This document shows positions 1 to 8,596 of a stretch of 64,000 bases of DNA, piece by piece. Positions within the stretch are counted from its first letter, which is position 1, and each line of letters begins with the position of its first letter. This stretch comes from an uncultured Nioella sp. (lineage in GTDB: Bacteria > Pseudomonadota > Alphaproteobacteria > Rhodobacterales > Rhodobacteraceae). Where the stretch lies: NCBI GenBank assembly GCA_947498125.1, contig CANMJH010000001.1, positions 1,240,001 to 1,304,000 of the forward strand. The letters are read 5' to 3'. Below the pieces are notes generated by a model. The model was not told the origin of the DNA. It did not search any database and saw nothing but the letters and a program-made list of their open reading frames with translations. A program made the position numbers and the translations under genes.

Positions 1-425
1 TTATCTTCATAAGCTGGCCCAATGCCACGACCGGTGGTGCCGATCTTGGTGCCTTTGCTGGCGGCCTCTTCGCGGGCGCGGTCAAGCTCGCCATGGATCG
101 GCAAAATCAGAGGTGTGTTTTCCGCGATCATCAGTGTTTCGGGGCTGATTTCGACGCCCTGCTCACGCACCGTCGCGATCTCCTTCATCAAGTGCCACGG
201 ATCAAGGACCACGCCGTTACCGATGACCGACAGCTTTCCGCCGCGCACAACGCCAGACGGCAAAGCATGCAGCTTATATACCTTGGAATCGATGACCAGC
301 GTATGCCCGGCATTATGACCGCCTTGAAACCGCGCAATGATATCTGCGCGCTCAGAGAGCCAATCAACGATCTTACCTTTGCCTTCGTCGCCCCATTGAG
401 CGCCCACGACAACCACATTGGCCAT
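1..425 (-). CDS. purA: Adenylosuccinate synthetase, N-terminal part (cut by window edge)
   Basis: Catalyses GTP-dependent joining of IMP and aspartate, the first step from IMP to AMP. The minus frame opens at 423-425 and runs off the left edge after about 141 codons. The N-terminus [18 protein letters not shown] is the signature P-loop of the family (GDEGKGK), followed by GGHNAGHT and, near the edge, [11 protein letters not shown], the IMP-binding stretch. The C-terminal two thirds lie outside the window. A DUF6524 gene is divergent about 175 bases away. Identity is certain; the end is not visible. Confidence 0.97.
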   Translation of the reverse strand, partial: MANVVVVGAQWGDEGKGKIVDWLSERADIIARFQGGHNAGHTLVIDSKVYKLHALPSGVVRGGKLSVIGNGVVLDPWHLMKEIATVREQGVEISPETLMIAENTPLILPIHGELDRAREEAASKGTKIGTTGRGIGPAYED

Positions 426-599
426 GCCGGTTTTCCTTTGCTGACATCAAACCCGCGCCGGTATAGGCGAAGGGCGCGCGCGGGGAAACAAGAAATTCGC
501 CGCAGGGGGAACAAGGTGACGCTTCACACCCGCAAGGGATGGACAGACCAACAAAACCTGCGCATTTTTACTTACAAAATTATTTAAGCGGAGGCCGTC

Positions 600-998
600 A
601 TGGCTGGATTTTTTCTACGATGGGCCTTTGCCTTTGTTTTGTTGGCAGCCACGTATAACCCAACGCGATTCAATTATGTGGCATGGGCACGTGAAAACGG
701 GTCCGAGACTTTGTCATTAGTCGTGCTTTTCGGTCTCGTGCTTTTTGTTGGCTATATCATTTATCTGCGCGCCACGCTGCGCTCGATCGGGCCAATCGGC
801 ATGGGGTTGGTTCTGGCGGTTGTGGCTGCGGTTCTTTGGGTTCTTTGGGATATCGGCTGGATCAATTTCACCAATCCAACAGCAAATACATGGATCGGCC
901 TCTTTGCGATGTCGCTGGTCTTGGGCATCGGGCTTAGCTGGTCGATCATCCGCCGGCGGCTTTCCGGTCAGGTCGATATTGATGATGTCGAAGAATAG
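600..998 (+). CDS. DUF6524 family inner-membrane protein
   Basis: A 132-residue membrane protein of unknown function that resembles the DUF6524 family of alphaproteobacteria. Four hydrophobic segments can be read (roughly residues 4-20, 38-56, 64-82 and 95-115), with a conserved-looking YNPT near the first and a short acidic tail (DIDDVEE). AGCGGAGG at 589-596 lies just upstream of the ATG. It stands alone between divergent purA and co-directional secG (107-base gap). No catalytic motif is visible. Confidence 0.75.
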   Translation: MAGFFLRWAFAFVLLAATYNPTRFNYVAWARENGSETLSLVVLFGLVLFVGYIIYLRATLRSIGPIGMGLVLAVVAAVLWVLWDIGWINFTNPTANTWIGLFAMSLVLGIGLSWSIIRRRLSGQVDIDDVEE

Positions 999-1105
999 CG
1001 CGCCCCAAGCTTGCCGCGTAAACCTGCATTCTCGCTCTTGCGGCGCGGGGTCCCATCTCATAAGTAAGCCCAACGAATAGCCAAGGTATACAGGACCCCG
1101 CCCCT

Positions 1106-1471
1106 ATGGAAAACGTCATTCTCGTCGTGCACCTCATCCTTGTCGCTTGCTTGATCGGGATCGTGCTGCTGCAACGCTCTGAAGGCGGCGGTCTTGGCAT
1201 GGGCGGCGGCGGTGGCACATCCAGCCGTGCGGCAGCCACTGCACTTGGCAAACTGACCTGGGTCTTTGGTGTTGGCTTTCTGGTGACGTCAATCGCTCTG
1301 ACGGTGATTTCTGCTCAGAATGCTGGCGGCAATTCGTTGGTCGAGCGATTCTCAGACGGAAGCTCGGTGCCTGCGCCGATTGAGGCCGAATTGCCGGATC
1401 TTGGCGATGGTGCACCACTCCTTCCACCCTCCACTTCGGACGCGCCACTGCTACCGCCGCGGGCTGAATAA
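1106..1471 (+). CDS. secG: Preprotein translocase subunit SecG
   Basis: Small subunit of the SecYEG inner-membrane channel. The 121-residue product has the family plan: a first membrane helix (about 3-21), a cytoplasmic loop with LLQRSEGGGLGMGGGGG, a second helix (about 50-69), then a Pro/Ala/Leu-rich hydrophilic tail. The loop motif is diagnostic. It precedes pyrG by 160 bases in the same direction. The tail contains a repeated PLLPP element, common in roseobacter SecG and without known role. Confidence 0.93.
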   Translation: MENVILVVHLILVACLIGIVLLQRSEGGGLGMGGGGGTSSRAAATALGKLTWVFGVGFLVTSIALTVISAQNAGGNSLVERFSDGSSVPAPIEAELPDLGDGAPLLPPSTSDAPLLPPRAE

Positions 1472-1631
1472 TCAATAAATCTAGGGATTTTTCCCTTTCA
1501 TTAACAATATCTAGCGGCTGACTTGCCTCAGCCCACCGAATCCTGTTATCCTCAAATCCCGTGAATATCGGAATTTTGGATCGCAGGCCGAGAGGGCTTT
1601 GAGCGATCCTGCACGGGGGACTTTGCACCAC

Positions 1632-3275
1632 ATGGCGCGGTTTATCTTCATCACTGGCGGAGTTGTGTCTTCGCTTGGTAAGGGCTTGGCATCAGCGGCT
1701 CTGGGCTCACTTCTACAGGCGCGCGGCTTTACGGTTCGCTTGCGCAAGCTGGACCCCTATCTGAACGTCGATCCCGGCACGATGAGCCCGTTTGAGCATG
1801 GCGAAGTATTCGTAACTGATGACGGCGCCGAAACTGACCTCGATCTGGGCCATTACGAGCGCTTTACCGGCGTTCCTGCCTGCAAAACCGATTCGGTCAG
1901 CTCTGGGCGCATTTATTCCAATGTTCTCGAAAAAGAACGCAAGGGCGCGTATCTGGGCAAGACCATTCAGGTCATCCCGCATGTGACAAACGAAATCAAA
2001 GATTTCATCTCAATCGGCGAAGATGACGTGGATTTCATGCTCTGCGAAATCGGCGGCACCGTTGGCGATATCGAAGGCTTGCCCTTCTTTGAAGCCATCC
2101 GTCAGTTCAGTCAGGATAAAGAGCGCGGCCAGTGTATTTTCATGCACCTGACGCTCCTGCCCTTCATCAAAGCCTCGGGTGAGTTGAAAACAAAACCCAC
2201 GCAGCACAGCGTGAAAGAGCTTCGCTCGATCGGTTTGGCCCCTGATATTCTGGTTTGCCGGTCCGAGGGGCCGATCCCTAAGAAAGAGCGCGAGAAGCTT
2301 GCGCTGTTCTGTAATGTGCGCCCCGATAGCGTGATTGCAGCGCAGGATTTGTCGACCATTTATGACGCGCCGCTCGCCTATCATCAGGAAGGTTTGGACC
2401 AAGCCGTTCTGGACGCGTTTGGTATCAACCCCGCGCCAAAGCCCGACTTGCGCAAATGGGAAGATGTCAGCGACCGCGTTCATAATGCCGAAGGTCAGGT
2501 GAATGTTGGCATTGTTGGCAAATATACGCAGCTCGAAGATGCCTATAAATCCATTGCCGAGGCGCTGACCCATGGCGGGATGGCGAACCGGGTCAAAGTA
2601 AATGTCGATTGGGTCGATGCCGAATTGTTCGAGGCCGAAGACCCCGCCCCGCATCTTGAAAAGTTTGACGCCATTTTGGTCCCCGGCGGCTTTGGCGAGC
2701 GTGGAACCGAAGGCAAAATCAAAGCCGCCGAATTCGCCCGGACTCGCAAGGTCCCCTATCTGGGGATTTGTCTGGGTATGCAAATGGCGGTGATCGAAGC
2801 GGCCCGTAACTTGGCTGATTTGGGTGACGCAGGTTCAGAAGAATTTGACCATGAGGCCGGTAAAAAACGTTTTACACCCGTTGTTTACCATCTCAAGGAA
2901 TGGGTGCAGGGCAACTATAAGGTCACGCGAAGCGTCTCGGATGATAAGGGCGGCACCATGCGGCTCGGGGCTTATAACGCCGTGTTGACCGAGGGGTCCA
3001 AAGTGGCTCAAGTCTATGGCAGCGACGCCATCGAAGAGCGTCATCGCCACCGCTATGAGGTCGATATTCAGTATCGCAAACAACTGGAAGAGAAGGGTCT
3101 TATCTTCTCTGGGATGAGCCCCGATGGCCGTCTGCCCGAAATTGTGGAAGTCAAAGATCACCCATGGTTTATCGGCGTTCAGTTCCACCCCGAGCTAAAA
3201 TCGAAACCGTTTGAGCCGCATCCGCTGTTCCGCGATTTCGTGCGCGCGGCAAAAGAAAATTCGCGGCTGGTGTAA
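1632..3275 (+). CDS. pyrG: CTP synthase
   Basis: Converts UTP, ATP and glutamine to CTP. The 547-residue protein has the N-terminal synthetase domain ([20 protein letters not shown]-loop) and a C-terminal class I glutamine amidotransferase domain with nucleophile Cys380 in GICLGMQ and the FHPE histidine/glutamate near the end. The frame is open 33 bases further upstream, but the family always starts at MARF, so the ATG at 1632 is chosen. The stop overlaps the start of the next gene by one base (TAATG), suggesting translational coupling. Confidence 0.97.
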   Translation: MARFIFITGGVVSSLGKGLASAALGSLLQARGFTVRLRKLDPYLNVDPGTMSPFEHGEVFVTDDGAETDLDLGHYERFTGVPACKTDSVSSGRIYSNVLEKERKGAYLGKTIQVIPHVTNEIKDFISIGEDDVDFMLCEIGGTVGDIEGLPFFEAIRQFSQDKERGQCIFMHLTLLPFIKASGELKTKPTQHSVKELRSIGLAPDILVCRSEGPIPKKEREKLALFCNVRPDSVIAAQDLSTIYDAPLAYHQEGLDQAVLDAFGINPAPKPDLRKWEDVSDRVHNAEGQVNVGIVGKYTQLEDAYKSIAEALTHGGMANRVKVNVDWVDAELFEAEDPAPHLEKFDAILVPGGFGERGTEGKIKAAEFARTRKVPYLGICLGMQMAVIEAARNLADLGDAGSEEFDHEAGKKRFTPVVYHLKEWVQGNYKVTRSVSDDKGGTMRLGAYNAVLTEGSKVAQVYGSDAIEERHRHRYEVDIQYRKQLEEKGLIFSGMSPDGRLPEIVEVKDHPWFIGVQFHPELKSKPFEPHPLFRDFVRAAKENSRLV

Positions 3276-3721
3276 TGCTCAGCCCCGCAGATCAGCGCCT
3301 GTTGCGCATCGCCTATGACGAAGCCAAAGCCGGGTTTGATGAGGGCGGCTGCCCCATTGGCTCGGTTCTGGCGCGCGCCGATCAGGTTATCGCGCAGGGG
3401 CGTAATCAGCGGGTCCAAAAAGGCGATCCGATTGCCCATGGCGAAATGGACGCGTTGCGGAAAGCAGGGCGTCAAAAAACCTATCGTGACACGACGCTTT
3501 ATACCTCGCTTAGCCCGTGCATGATGTGCTCTGGCACCATTGTGCAATTTGGTATTCCGCGGGTGGTTATTGGCGACACGCAGAATTTCGGCGGCAATGA
3601 AGATTTTCTGAGAGACCGCGGCGTCGAGGTGATCATTGCTGATGACCCCGATTGCGTTGCTCTAATGGCGCAGTTTATTGCCGAAAAACCCGAGCTATGG
3701 TCGGAAGATATCGCTGAATAA
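3275..3721 (+). CDS. Cytosine deaminase-like nucleoside/base deaminase
   Basis: Zinc-dependent deaminase of the CDA/dCMP superfamily, 148 residues. Zinc and catalytic motifs are HGEMD (about 51-55) and PCMMC (about 79-83). The C-terminus, with a VVIADD-like strand followed by IAEKPELWSEDI, resembles the fungal (FCY1-type) cytosine deaminase more than bacterial CodA or TadA. Cytosine to uracil conversion is therefore likely; guanine or a pterin cannot be excluded. It overlaps pyrG by one base, which links it to pyrimidine metabolism. Confidence 0.8.
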   Translation: MLSPADQRLLRIAYDEAKAGFDEGGCPIGSVLARADQVIAQGRNQRVQKGDPIAHGEMDALRKAGRQKTYRDTTLYTSLSPCMMCSGTIVQFGIPRVVIGDTQNFGGNEDFLRDRGVEVIIADDPDCVALMAQFIAEKPELWSEDIAE

Positions 3722-3731
3722 TGCTGGGACG

Positions 3732-4307
3732 TCACGGCAGGTAACGATCCAAAAGGGCGTCAACCAACCCCTCTTGCAGACGGTCACCTGTCTCGACATC
3801 GACTTTGAGAACATCTTCTATAACAATATGCGTCTCCATTCCGGTTGTCATGGTCAGCCGCAAGGTAAGATCTTCAAAATCTGCGGCACTCATGCGCTCG
3901 CGAACCGGTTCCAACGCCTTTTCAAATGAAATGATCCGCCGTGCCCCGCGCATTTTGACGCCATCCCCTTCGGTCCAGACCGACATTGAGCGTGCAATGA
4001 ATTGCCGAAACTGAGTCTCGTTTTCTCGCGAAAAATCAAGGTAGTATCGCGCCACTTTGTGAACCCGGGCGCGCACATCAGTCACACCGGAAAGCAAATC
4101 CTTCATCGGGGTCGTGGCAATATCTAGGGTCGCTTCAGCCGCCAACACGCCCGGATCCGAAAAATATCTATAGACCGTCGCCCGGCTGATTTTTGCCCGA
4201 TCCGCGACTCTGGCCAAGGTCACTTCTTGGCCCTCCTCCATCAATATTCGGGCGGCGCTTAAGATTTCACGCCGTGTACGGTTTTTCTGCTCGGTTCTAG
4301 GCGCCAC
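3732..4307 (-). CDS. TetR family transcriptional regulator
   Basis: A 191-residue repressor-like protein. The N-terminal helix-turn-helix is clear (RREILSAARILMEEG, then AKISRATVYRYFSDP, about residues 12-52); the C-terminal ligand domain is helical and not assigned. It is divergent from a cupin-domain gene across an 82-base AT-rich gap that contains an imperfect inverted repeat (4320-4356), so it probably controls itself and the cupin gene. It converges with the deaminase gene with only 10 bases between stops. Confidence 0.88.
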   Translation of the reverse strand: MAPRTEQKNRTRREILSAARILMEEGQEVTLARVADRAKISRATVYRYFSDPGVLAAEATLDIATTPMKDLLSGVTDVRARVHKVARYYLDFSRENETQFRQFIARSMSVWTEGDGVKMRGARRIISFEKALEPVRERMSAADFEDLTLRLTMTTGMETHIVIEDVLKVDVETGDRLQEGLVDALLDRYLP

Positions 4308-4319
4308 TTTTTACCTTTC

Positions 4320-4356
4320 ATGATACACTTGTCTCATTAAAAGATTTGTATATCAT
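4320..4356. promoter_or_regulatory. Candidate TetR operator (inverted repeat)
   Basis: ATGATACAC at 4320-4328 and GTATATCAT at 4348-4356 form an inverted repeat with 8 of 9 positions matching, spaced by 19 bases, in the gap between the divergent TetR and cupin genes. The arrangement fits a TetR-family operator over both promoters. Inferred from position and symmetry only. Confidence 0.5.
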
Positions 4357-4389
4357 AATGCGACAACTGTCAAAAAAGGATTCGTGTCG

Positions 4390-4848
4390 ATGGTCGAAAA
4401 TCGCCCCCGCATTTATCACCTGTTGGGAAACCTCCTGACGTTTCATGCTTTTCCCGAAGAAACCGGAAACAAGTATACCGTTGTAGAAATCAAAGCCGCC
4501 CCCGGAGCGGGGGCCCCGCCAAATCATCACGCGGGCGAGGACGAGTGCTTCTTTATTCTTGAAGGGCGTTTTGAGTTCTTCCTCGATGGAGAAACCATTC
4601 AAACGGGCCCTGGTGATTTCATAAAGGTCCCGGACGGCGCCGTGCACGCATTCTCCTGCACGTCAGAAACGCCCGGCCGCATGATCTGTGTAAACGCGCC
4701 GGGCCTTATGCATGATACGTTCTTTACCGAAGCTGGTGACGCAATGCCCGACGGGACAACCGAGGTACCAAAGCCCGATGGCCCCCCGGATATTCCTGCC
4801 ATTATGGCCGTCGCAAACAAAGTTGGGATGACAATTCTGGCACCGTGA
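4390..4848 (+). CDS. Cupin-domain protein
   Basis: A 152-residue single-domain cupin. Motif 1 is visible as PPNHHAGEDECFFILEG (His, His, Glu metal ligands) and motif 2 as PGDFIKVPDGAVHAF, so a metal-binding beta-barrel is expected; the substrate is unknown. A GTG six bases upstream is in frame, but AAGGA at 4376-4380 is only 3 bases from it and 9 bases from the ATG at 4390, so 4390 is chosen. Divergent from the TetR regulator, which probably represses it. Confidence 0.82.
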   Translation: MVENRPRIYHLLGNLLTFHAFPEETGNKYTVVEIKAAPGAGAPPNHHAGEDECFFILEGRFEFFLDGETIQTGPGDFIKVPDGAVHAFSCTSETPGRMICVNAPGLMHDTFFTEAGDAMPDGTTEVPKPDGPPDIPAIMAVANKVGMTILAP

Positions 4849-5015
4849 TCTCGAACATATGGGTGGCTCAACTATTTTGGGGCACCCTTTTTCGGACGAT
4901 ATCGGACCGCTCTCTACTCCATCAGACTTATCTTTTGTGTCGGTACATTTCTTTTCTTGATTGGATCGGGCGACTGCGTCCTTCTGGGCCTGATTTGGAA
5001 AAAAGGCCCTGCTTT

Positions 5016-5918
5016 ATGACGTCCCTTCCCTTCTTCACCACCGATGTCTTCACGACGACTGCTTATGCAGGCAATCCGCTGGCCATAGTCGAAAAGGCCG
5101 ACGGTCTCAGCACAGCGCAGATGCAGCGAATGGCGCGGCAGTTCAACTTGTCTGAAACCATCTTTGTCCAAACGCCTGACGATCCGGCCCATACCGCCAA
5201 AGTTCGGATCTTTTTTCCAACGGCTGAGATCCCCTTTGCGGGCCATCCCACAATCGGATGCGCCATTCATCTGGCAGAGAGCCGCAATGGACCGGGCGAT
5301 TTCACAGATCACATCACGTTAGAAGAAGTCGCCGGTTTGGTGCCCGTGGATGTTATTCGCAATGACGGGGTCACACGCGCAGAGTTCACCGCACCCAAAT
5401 TGCCGGTCCCTATGGCAGGTGAGACAGATGCCGAAATGATTGCAACCGGGCTGGGCCTGACCGCCGCCGAAATCGGTTTTGACGCGCATCGCCCTGCGAT
5501 TTGGTCCGCTGGCCCTGACTTTCTATTTGTTCCCGTTGATAGTCTGGATGCGCTGGCGCGCGCGAAACCAACCCAACCGGGATGGGCTGATATCATCACC
5601 AAATCAAATGAAGCGGTGTATGTGTATGCCCGCGGCGGTGCGGGTGATTTCCAAGCGCGTATGTTTGCGCCTGAGCATGGGATGCCGGAAGATCCGGCAA
5701 CCGGATCCGCCTCAGCGATTTTTGCCGCCCAATTGCACGCCGCTGGCGAAGTGACCGAGCCAAGCGCAAGCTGGCGGCTGGCTCAAGGATATAACATGGG
5801 GCGCCCGTCTGATATCGGATTGGCGATTGATACGGCAGATGGCCAGGTCTCAGCGATCCGGATTTCAGGATCAGCGGTGCCTGTTATGTCAGGGCAGATC
5901 GCGCCGCCTGAAAGTTGA
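5016..5918 (+). CDS. PhzF family isomerase
   Basis: A 300-residue member of the PhzF/diaminopimelate-epimerase-like fold. Seen: AYAGNPLAIV near the N-terminus, the catalytic Glu in QFNLSETIFV, FPTAEIPFAGHPTIG, and the C-terminal EDPATGSASA loop. The physiological substrate of most PhzF homologues is unknown; this is not evidence of phenazine synthesis because no other phz gene is present. The frame is open to 4845, but AAAAAGG at about 4999-5005 sits 10 bases before the ATG at 5016 and the family begins at this point. Confidence 0.88.
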   Translation: MTSLPFFTTDVFTTTAYAGNPLAIVEKADGLSTAQMQRMARQFNLSETIFVQTPDDPAHTAKVRIFFPTAEIPFAGHPTIGCAIHLAESRNGPGDFTDHITLEEVAGLVPVDVIRNDGVTRAEFTAPKLPVPMAGETDAEMIATGLGLTAAEIGFDAHRPAIWSAGPDFLFVPVDSLDALARAKPTQPGWADIITKSNEAVYVYARGGAGDFQARMFAPEHGMPEDPATGSASAIFAAQLHAAGEVTEPSASWRLAQGYNMGRPSDIGLAIDTADGQVSAIRISGSAVPVMSGQIAPPES

Positions 5919-5958
5919 ACGCTTGGCAAACCAGATCCAAGCCCCTATTTGACACCCT

Positions 5959-6405
5959 ATGTTTGCAGATCTTCTCAGCCGCCTTACGGCCAGTGCCCCC
6001 GCCCCATTGTCTGACTTAGACGCGAAACTGGCGCTTGCCGCACTTTTGGTGCGCATTGCCCGCAGTGATGGGTCCTATGATGCCGATGAGGTGTCGCGGA
6101 TCGATAAAATCCTTGCAGAGCGTCACACCCTTTCGCCTTTTGAGGCTGCGGAATTGCGCACAAAAGCCGAGGTGCTTGAGGCCGAAGCCCCAGACACAGT
6201 TCGCTTTACCAAGGCTATTAAAGACGCCGTGCCTTATGAGGATCGAACCGGTGTTGTCGAAGCGCTCTGGGCGGTTGTGTTGGCGGACGGCCATCGTGAC
6301 GACCAAGAAAATGCGCTTTTGCGTCTGACGGCGAACCTTCTTGGCGTGAGTGATCGCGATAGTGCGCTGGCCCGCCAAAAGGTAGCAAAAGCCCAAAACT
6401 CCTAA
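5959..6405 (+). CDS. TerB-like (tellurite resistance family) protein
   Basis: A 148-residue helical protein of the TerB family (PF05099-like). Two acidic repeats typical of the family are present: ARSDGSYDADEV (about 35-46) and VLADGHRDDQEN (about 112-123), presumed divalent-metal sites. There is no ter operon around it, so tellurite resistance is not implied; TerB-like proteins are often stand-alone with unknown roles. It is followed by a strong terminator. Confidence 0.8.
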   Translation: MFADLLSRLTASAPAPLSDLDAKLALAALLVRIARSDGSYDADEVSRIDKILAERHTLSPFEAAELRTKAEVLEAEAPDTVRFTKAIKDAVPYEDRTGVVEALWAVVLADGHRDDQENALLRLTANLLGVSDRDSALARQKVAKAQNS

Positions 6406-6458
6406 AGCTTAAGCCCAAGACAGCTTTTTTAGCAGTCAAAAAGCCCCAAAAAAAACGA

Positions 6459-6484
6459 CCCCGCCCGGCAAAGGCGGGGTTTTG
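6459..6484 (+). terminator. Rho-independent terminator after the TerB-like gene
   Basis: CCCCGCC (6459-6465), loop CGGCAAA, GGCGGGG (6473-6479), then TTTT. An A-run precedes it, but no minus-strand gene ends here, so it serves the plus strand. Confidence 0.9.
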
Positions 6485-6515
6485 TCTAGGCACTGTTACA
6501 TTTCTCATATAAAGA

Positions 6516-6540
6516 TTTTTGAAAATCTAGATTTCAAAAA
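6516..6540. repeat. Perfect 9-bp inverted repeat abutting the ribosome site of the DegT-family gene
   Basis: TTTTTGAAA (6516-6524) and TTTCAAAAA (6532-6540) flank ATCTAGA. The right arm runs into the AAGG ribosome site at 6539-6542 in front of the ATG at 6549. It could be an operator or a weak RNA hairpin limiting translation. Confidence 0.55.
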
Positions 6541-6548
6541 GGTGAATT

Positions 6549-7769
6549 ATGACTCAAGCGCCAAATGTCTATGATGCCGAACCCATCCCCGCCTCGGTGC
6601 GCGCAGAGATCGAGAAGATGCTGCAAACTGGCGACCTTTTCCGCTACACAGCGGCCGAAAACGCCCCTGTCAGCCTGCTGGAACGCGAATTTGCGGATAT
6701 GATGGGCACGAAATATGCGCTGGCCGTGTCTTCCTGCTCGGCCGCCCTTTTCTTGTCGCTTGAGGCGCTGGCGCTCGAGCCTGGCACCAAAGTTCTGATC
6801 CCCGGCTTCACCTTTGCCGCCGTGCCTTCTTCCGTTGTCCACGCCAAGCTGACCCCGATCCTTGTGGATGTCGCGGCCAATTATCGGATCGACATGGCGG
6901 ATTTTGAGGCAAAACTGACGCCCGATGTTGGCGCCGTCATCATCAGCCACATGCGCGGCCACACGTCTGATATGGACGCGATCATGGCGCTGTGTGATGC
7001 GGCTGGTATTCCGGTTATCGAAGACGCCGCCCATTCGCTTGGCACCACTTGGAATGGCCAGAAAATTGGCACAATGGGCCGGGTCGGCTGTTTCAGCTTT
7101 CAATCCTATAAGCTGGTGAATGCGGGCGAAGGCGGAATTTTGGTCACCGATGACGCCGACCTTTTGGCGCGCGCCGTGATTATGTCGGGCGCTTACGAGC
7201 ATAACTGGAAAAAGCATCAAGGCCCCGGCGGTGCAGATGATACGGCCTTGGCCGAAGCGTTTGCACGCTGGCAAAATGAATTGCCGCTTTATAATTTGCG
7301 CCTATCCAACCTTTCCGCGGCCCTTGTCCGCGCGCAATTGCCCGAGGTTGAAACCCGCGTGCGCAAAGGTCGGATCAACCATGACTACGTCGCGGACAAG
7401 CTGAACGCATCTCCTTGGCTATCTGTCCCGCCCGCCTTGCCCGCCGAAAAACGCGCGCCGGATTCCATTCAGTTCAACCTTGAAGAGTTTCTGTCCGATG
7501 AAGACGCCATTGCCTTCGCAGAAGCAGCTGCTGCGCGCGGGGTAAAGGTGCAAATCTTTGGTCTTTCGGAAGACAATGCCCGCGCCTTTTGGAACTGGAA
7601 ATTCATTGGCCCGCAAGGCCCGCTGCCACAGACAGTCAACATGCTGATGCGCGCGTGCGATGTTCGCCTGCCAACGCGCCTGACGACGGATGAACTCGAT
7701 ACAATCGCAGACGCATTAATCGCGGCCGCAGCCGAGGTCAAAGCAGGGTCGCGCGCCTACGGCACGTGA
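6549..7769 (+). CDS. DegT/DnrJ/EryC1/StrS family aminotransferase
   Basis: PLP-dependent aminotransferase family of 406 residues. The Schiff-base lysine lies in FSFQSYKLVNAGEGG (about residues 180-194), and the upstream SSCSAALFLSLEAL and IEDAAHSLG stretches are typical. Family members transaminate keto-sugars or act in cofactor and antibiotic pathways. No sugar or surface-polysaccharide genes lie nearby, so the substrate is unknown. It stands alone between two terminators, with a palindrome touching its ribosome site. Confidence 0.87.
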   Translation: MTQAPNVYDAEPIPASVRAEIEKMLQTGDLFRYTAAENAPVSLLEREFADMMGTKYALAVSSCSAALFLSLEALALEPGTKVLIPGFTFAAVPSSVVHAKLTPILVDVAANYRIDMADFEAKLTPDVGAVIISHMRGHTSDMDAIMALCDAAGIPVIEDAAHSLGTTWNGQKIGTMGRVGCFSFQSYKLVNAGEGGILVTDDADLLARAVIMSGAYEHNWKKHQGPGGADDTALAEAFARWQNELPLYNLRLSNLSAALVRAQLPEVETRVRKGRINHDYVADKLNASPWLSVPPALPAEKRAPDSIQFNLEEFLSDEDAIAFAEAAAARGVKVQIFGLSEDNARAFWNWKFIGPQGPLPQTVNMLMRACDVRLPTRLTTDELDTIADALIAAAAEVKAGSRAYGT

Positions 7770-7790
7770 TACATATCTGCAAAAAGTTGC

Positions 7791-7819
7791 GGGAAGAATT
7801 TAGGAAATTCTTCCCGGCC
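7791..7819. terminator. Bidirectional terminator between DegT-family gene and phaR
   Basis: GGGAAGAATTT (7791-7801), loop AGG, AAATTCTTCCC (7805-7815): an 11-bp perfect stem. Plus-strand RNA continues GGCCTTTT; minus-strand RNA continues GCAACTTTTT. It sits between the convergent stops at 7769 and 7822. Confidence 0.88.
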
Positions 7820-7821
7820 TT

Positions 7822-8385
7822 TTAAAGCTTCGAAAGCTTGGACTGAAGTTCAGCCAATTGCGCTTTGATTTTCGCCAGCTCACTGTCATCGTCTGAACTG
7901 CCGGCGGCCTCGCCCGTGTCTTCTTCTCCCGGACCAGACCACTGACCGGCAATCCCGCCGGTCATGGCTTTCATAAATGCCTCTTGCTGCGCGCGCATGG
8001 CTTCAAACCCCGGCATCTGCGCCACTGGGTTTATCGCCGCCATATTCTCAACCATCTTAGATTGCCCATCGCGGAGCATTTCGAAAGACATGGCTAGAAA
8101 ATCCGGAACCACGCTATGTGCTTGCGTGGTATAGCTGCGCACCAAATCGGTCAGTACTCCGATCGGCAACACACTCTCGCCCCGGCTTTCATGCTCGGCC
8201 ACGATCTGCAGAAGATATTGGCGTGTCAGATCATCGCCCGACTTCAGGTCAACGATCTTTACTTCACGCCCGTCGCGGATAAATCCGGCGATGTCCTCGA
8301 GCGTTACGTAATCTGATGTCTCTGTATTATAGAGCCTGCGGCTGGCATATCGCTTAATTAAAAGCTCTGCCTTTGTATCGCCCAT
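7822..8385 (-). CDS. phaR: Polyhydroxyalkanoate synthesis repressor PhaR
   Basis: DNA- and PHA-binding repressor of phasin and PHA genes, 187 residues. The N-terminal PHB/PHA accumulation regulator domain is clear (LLIKRYASRRLYNTETSDY then TLEDIAGFIRDGREV, about residues 9-45), followed by the second conserved region around residues 60-120 and an acidic C-terminal coiled-coil tail. The frame extends 30 codons further upstream, but AGGGGAG sits about 9 bases before the ATG at 8385 and MGDTKAEL fits family starts. Downstream of phaP in the same direction, separated by a terminator. Confidence 0.94.
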   Translation of the reverse strand: MGDTKAELLIKRYASRRLYNTETSDYVTLEDIAGFIRDGREVKIVDLKSGDDLTRQYLLQIVAEHESRGESVLPIGVLTDLVRSYTTQAHSVVPDFLAMSFEMLRDGQSKMVENMAAINPVAQMPGFEAMRAQQEAFMKAMTGGIAGQWSGPGEEDTGEAAGSSDDDSELAKIKAQLAELQSKLSKL

Positions 8386-8491
8386 CTCAGCTCTCCCCTT
8401 TTTTCCCGATTGCTGCGCCATGCAACGCAGCGAAAGATAGCCTAATGCACTGGCAGCAAATTGCAATCCCGACAAACGACGCCGGAAAATG

Positions 8492-8530
8492 AAAAAAGGA
8501 CGGGTCAGGTGTGCCCTGATCCGTCCTTTT
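8492..8530 (-). terminator. Terminator of the phasin transcript
   Basis: AAAAGGACGG (8494-8503) pairs with CCGTCCTTTT (8521-8530), and TCAGG with CCTGA inside. The stem is nearly 16 bp with one G-U, and the minus-strand RNA ends in TTTTTT. It separates phaP from phaR, so phaP can be a single-gene transcript. Confidence 0.9.
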
Positions 8531-8537
8531 CACCTAT

Positions 8538-8571
8538 CATAAGCTGGATGGGAGGAGGAGCCCAGCTTATG
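8538..8571 (-). other. 3' UTR hairpin of phaP
   Basis: CATAAGCTGG (8538-8547) and CCAGCTTATG (8562-8571) form a perfect 10-bp stem around a purine-rich 14-base loop. It lies between the phaP stop and the terminator, so the abundant phasin mRNA would carry two hairpins in its 3' end, perhaps for stability. Confidence 0.65.
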
Positions 8572-8596
8572 AGGACCGCTTAGAGCGGCCCAGAAA

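Noticed and set aside
1478-1502. Short GGGA/TCCC stem after secG
   Set aside because: Four pairs and a weak T-run; too weak to call a terminator.
2010-2783. Long minus-strand frame inside pyrG
   Set aside because: Shadow of pyrG; no start context and no known fold.
4845-5015. N-terminal extension of the PhzF-family protein
   Set aside because: Family start and ribosome site favour the ATG at 5016.
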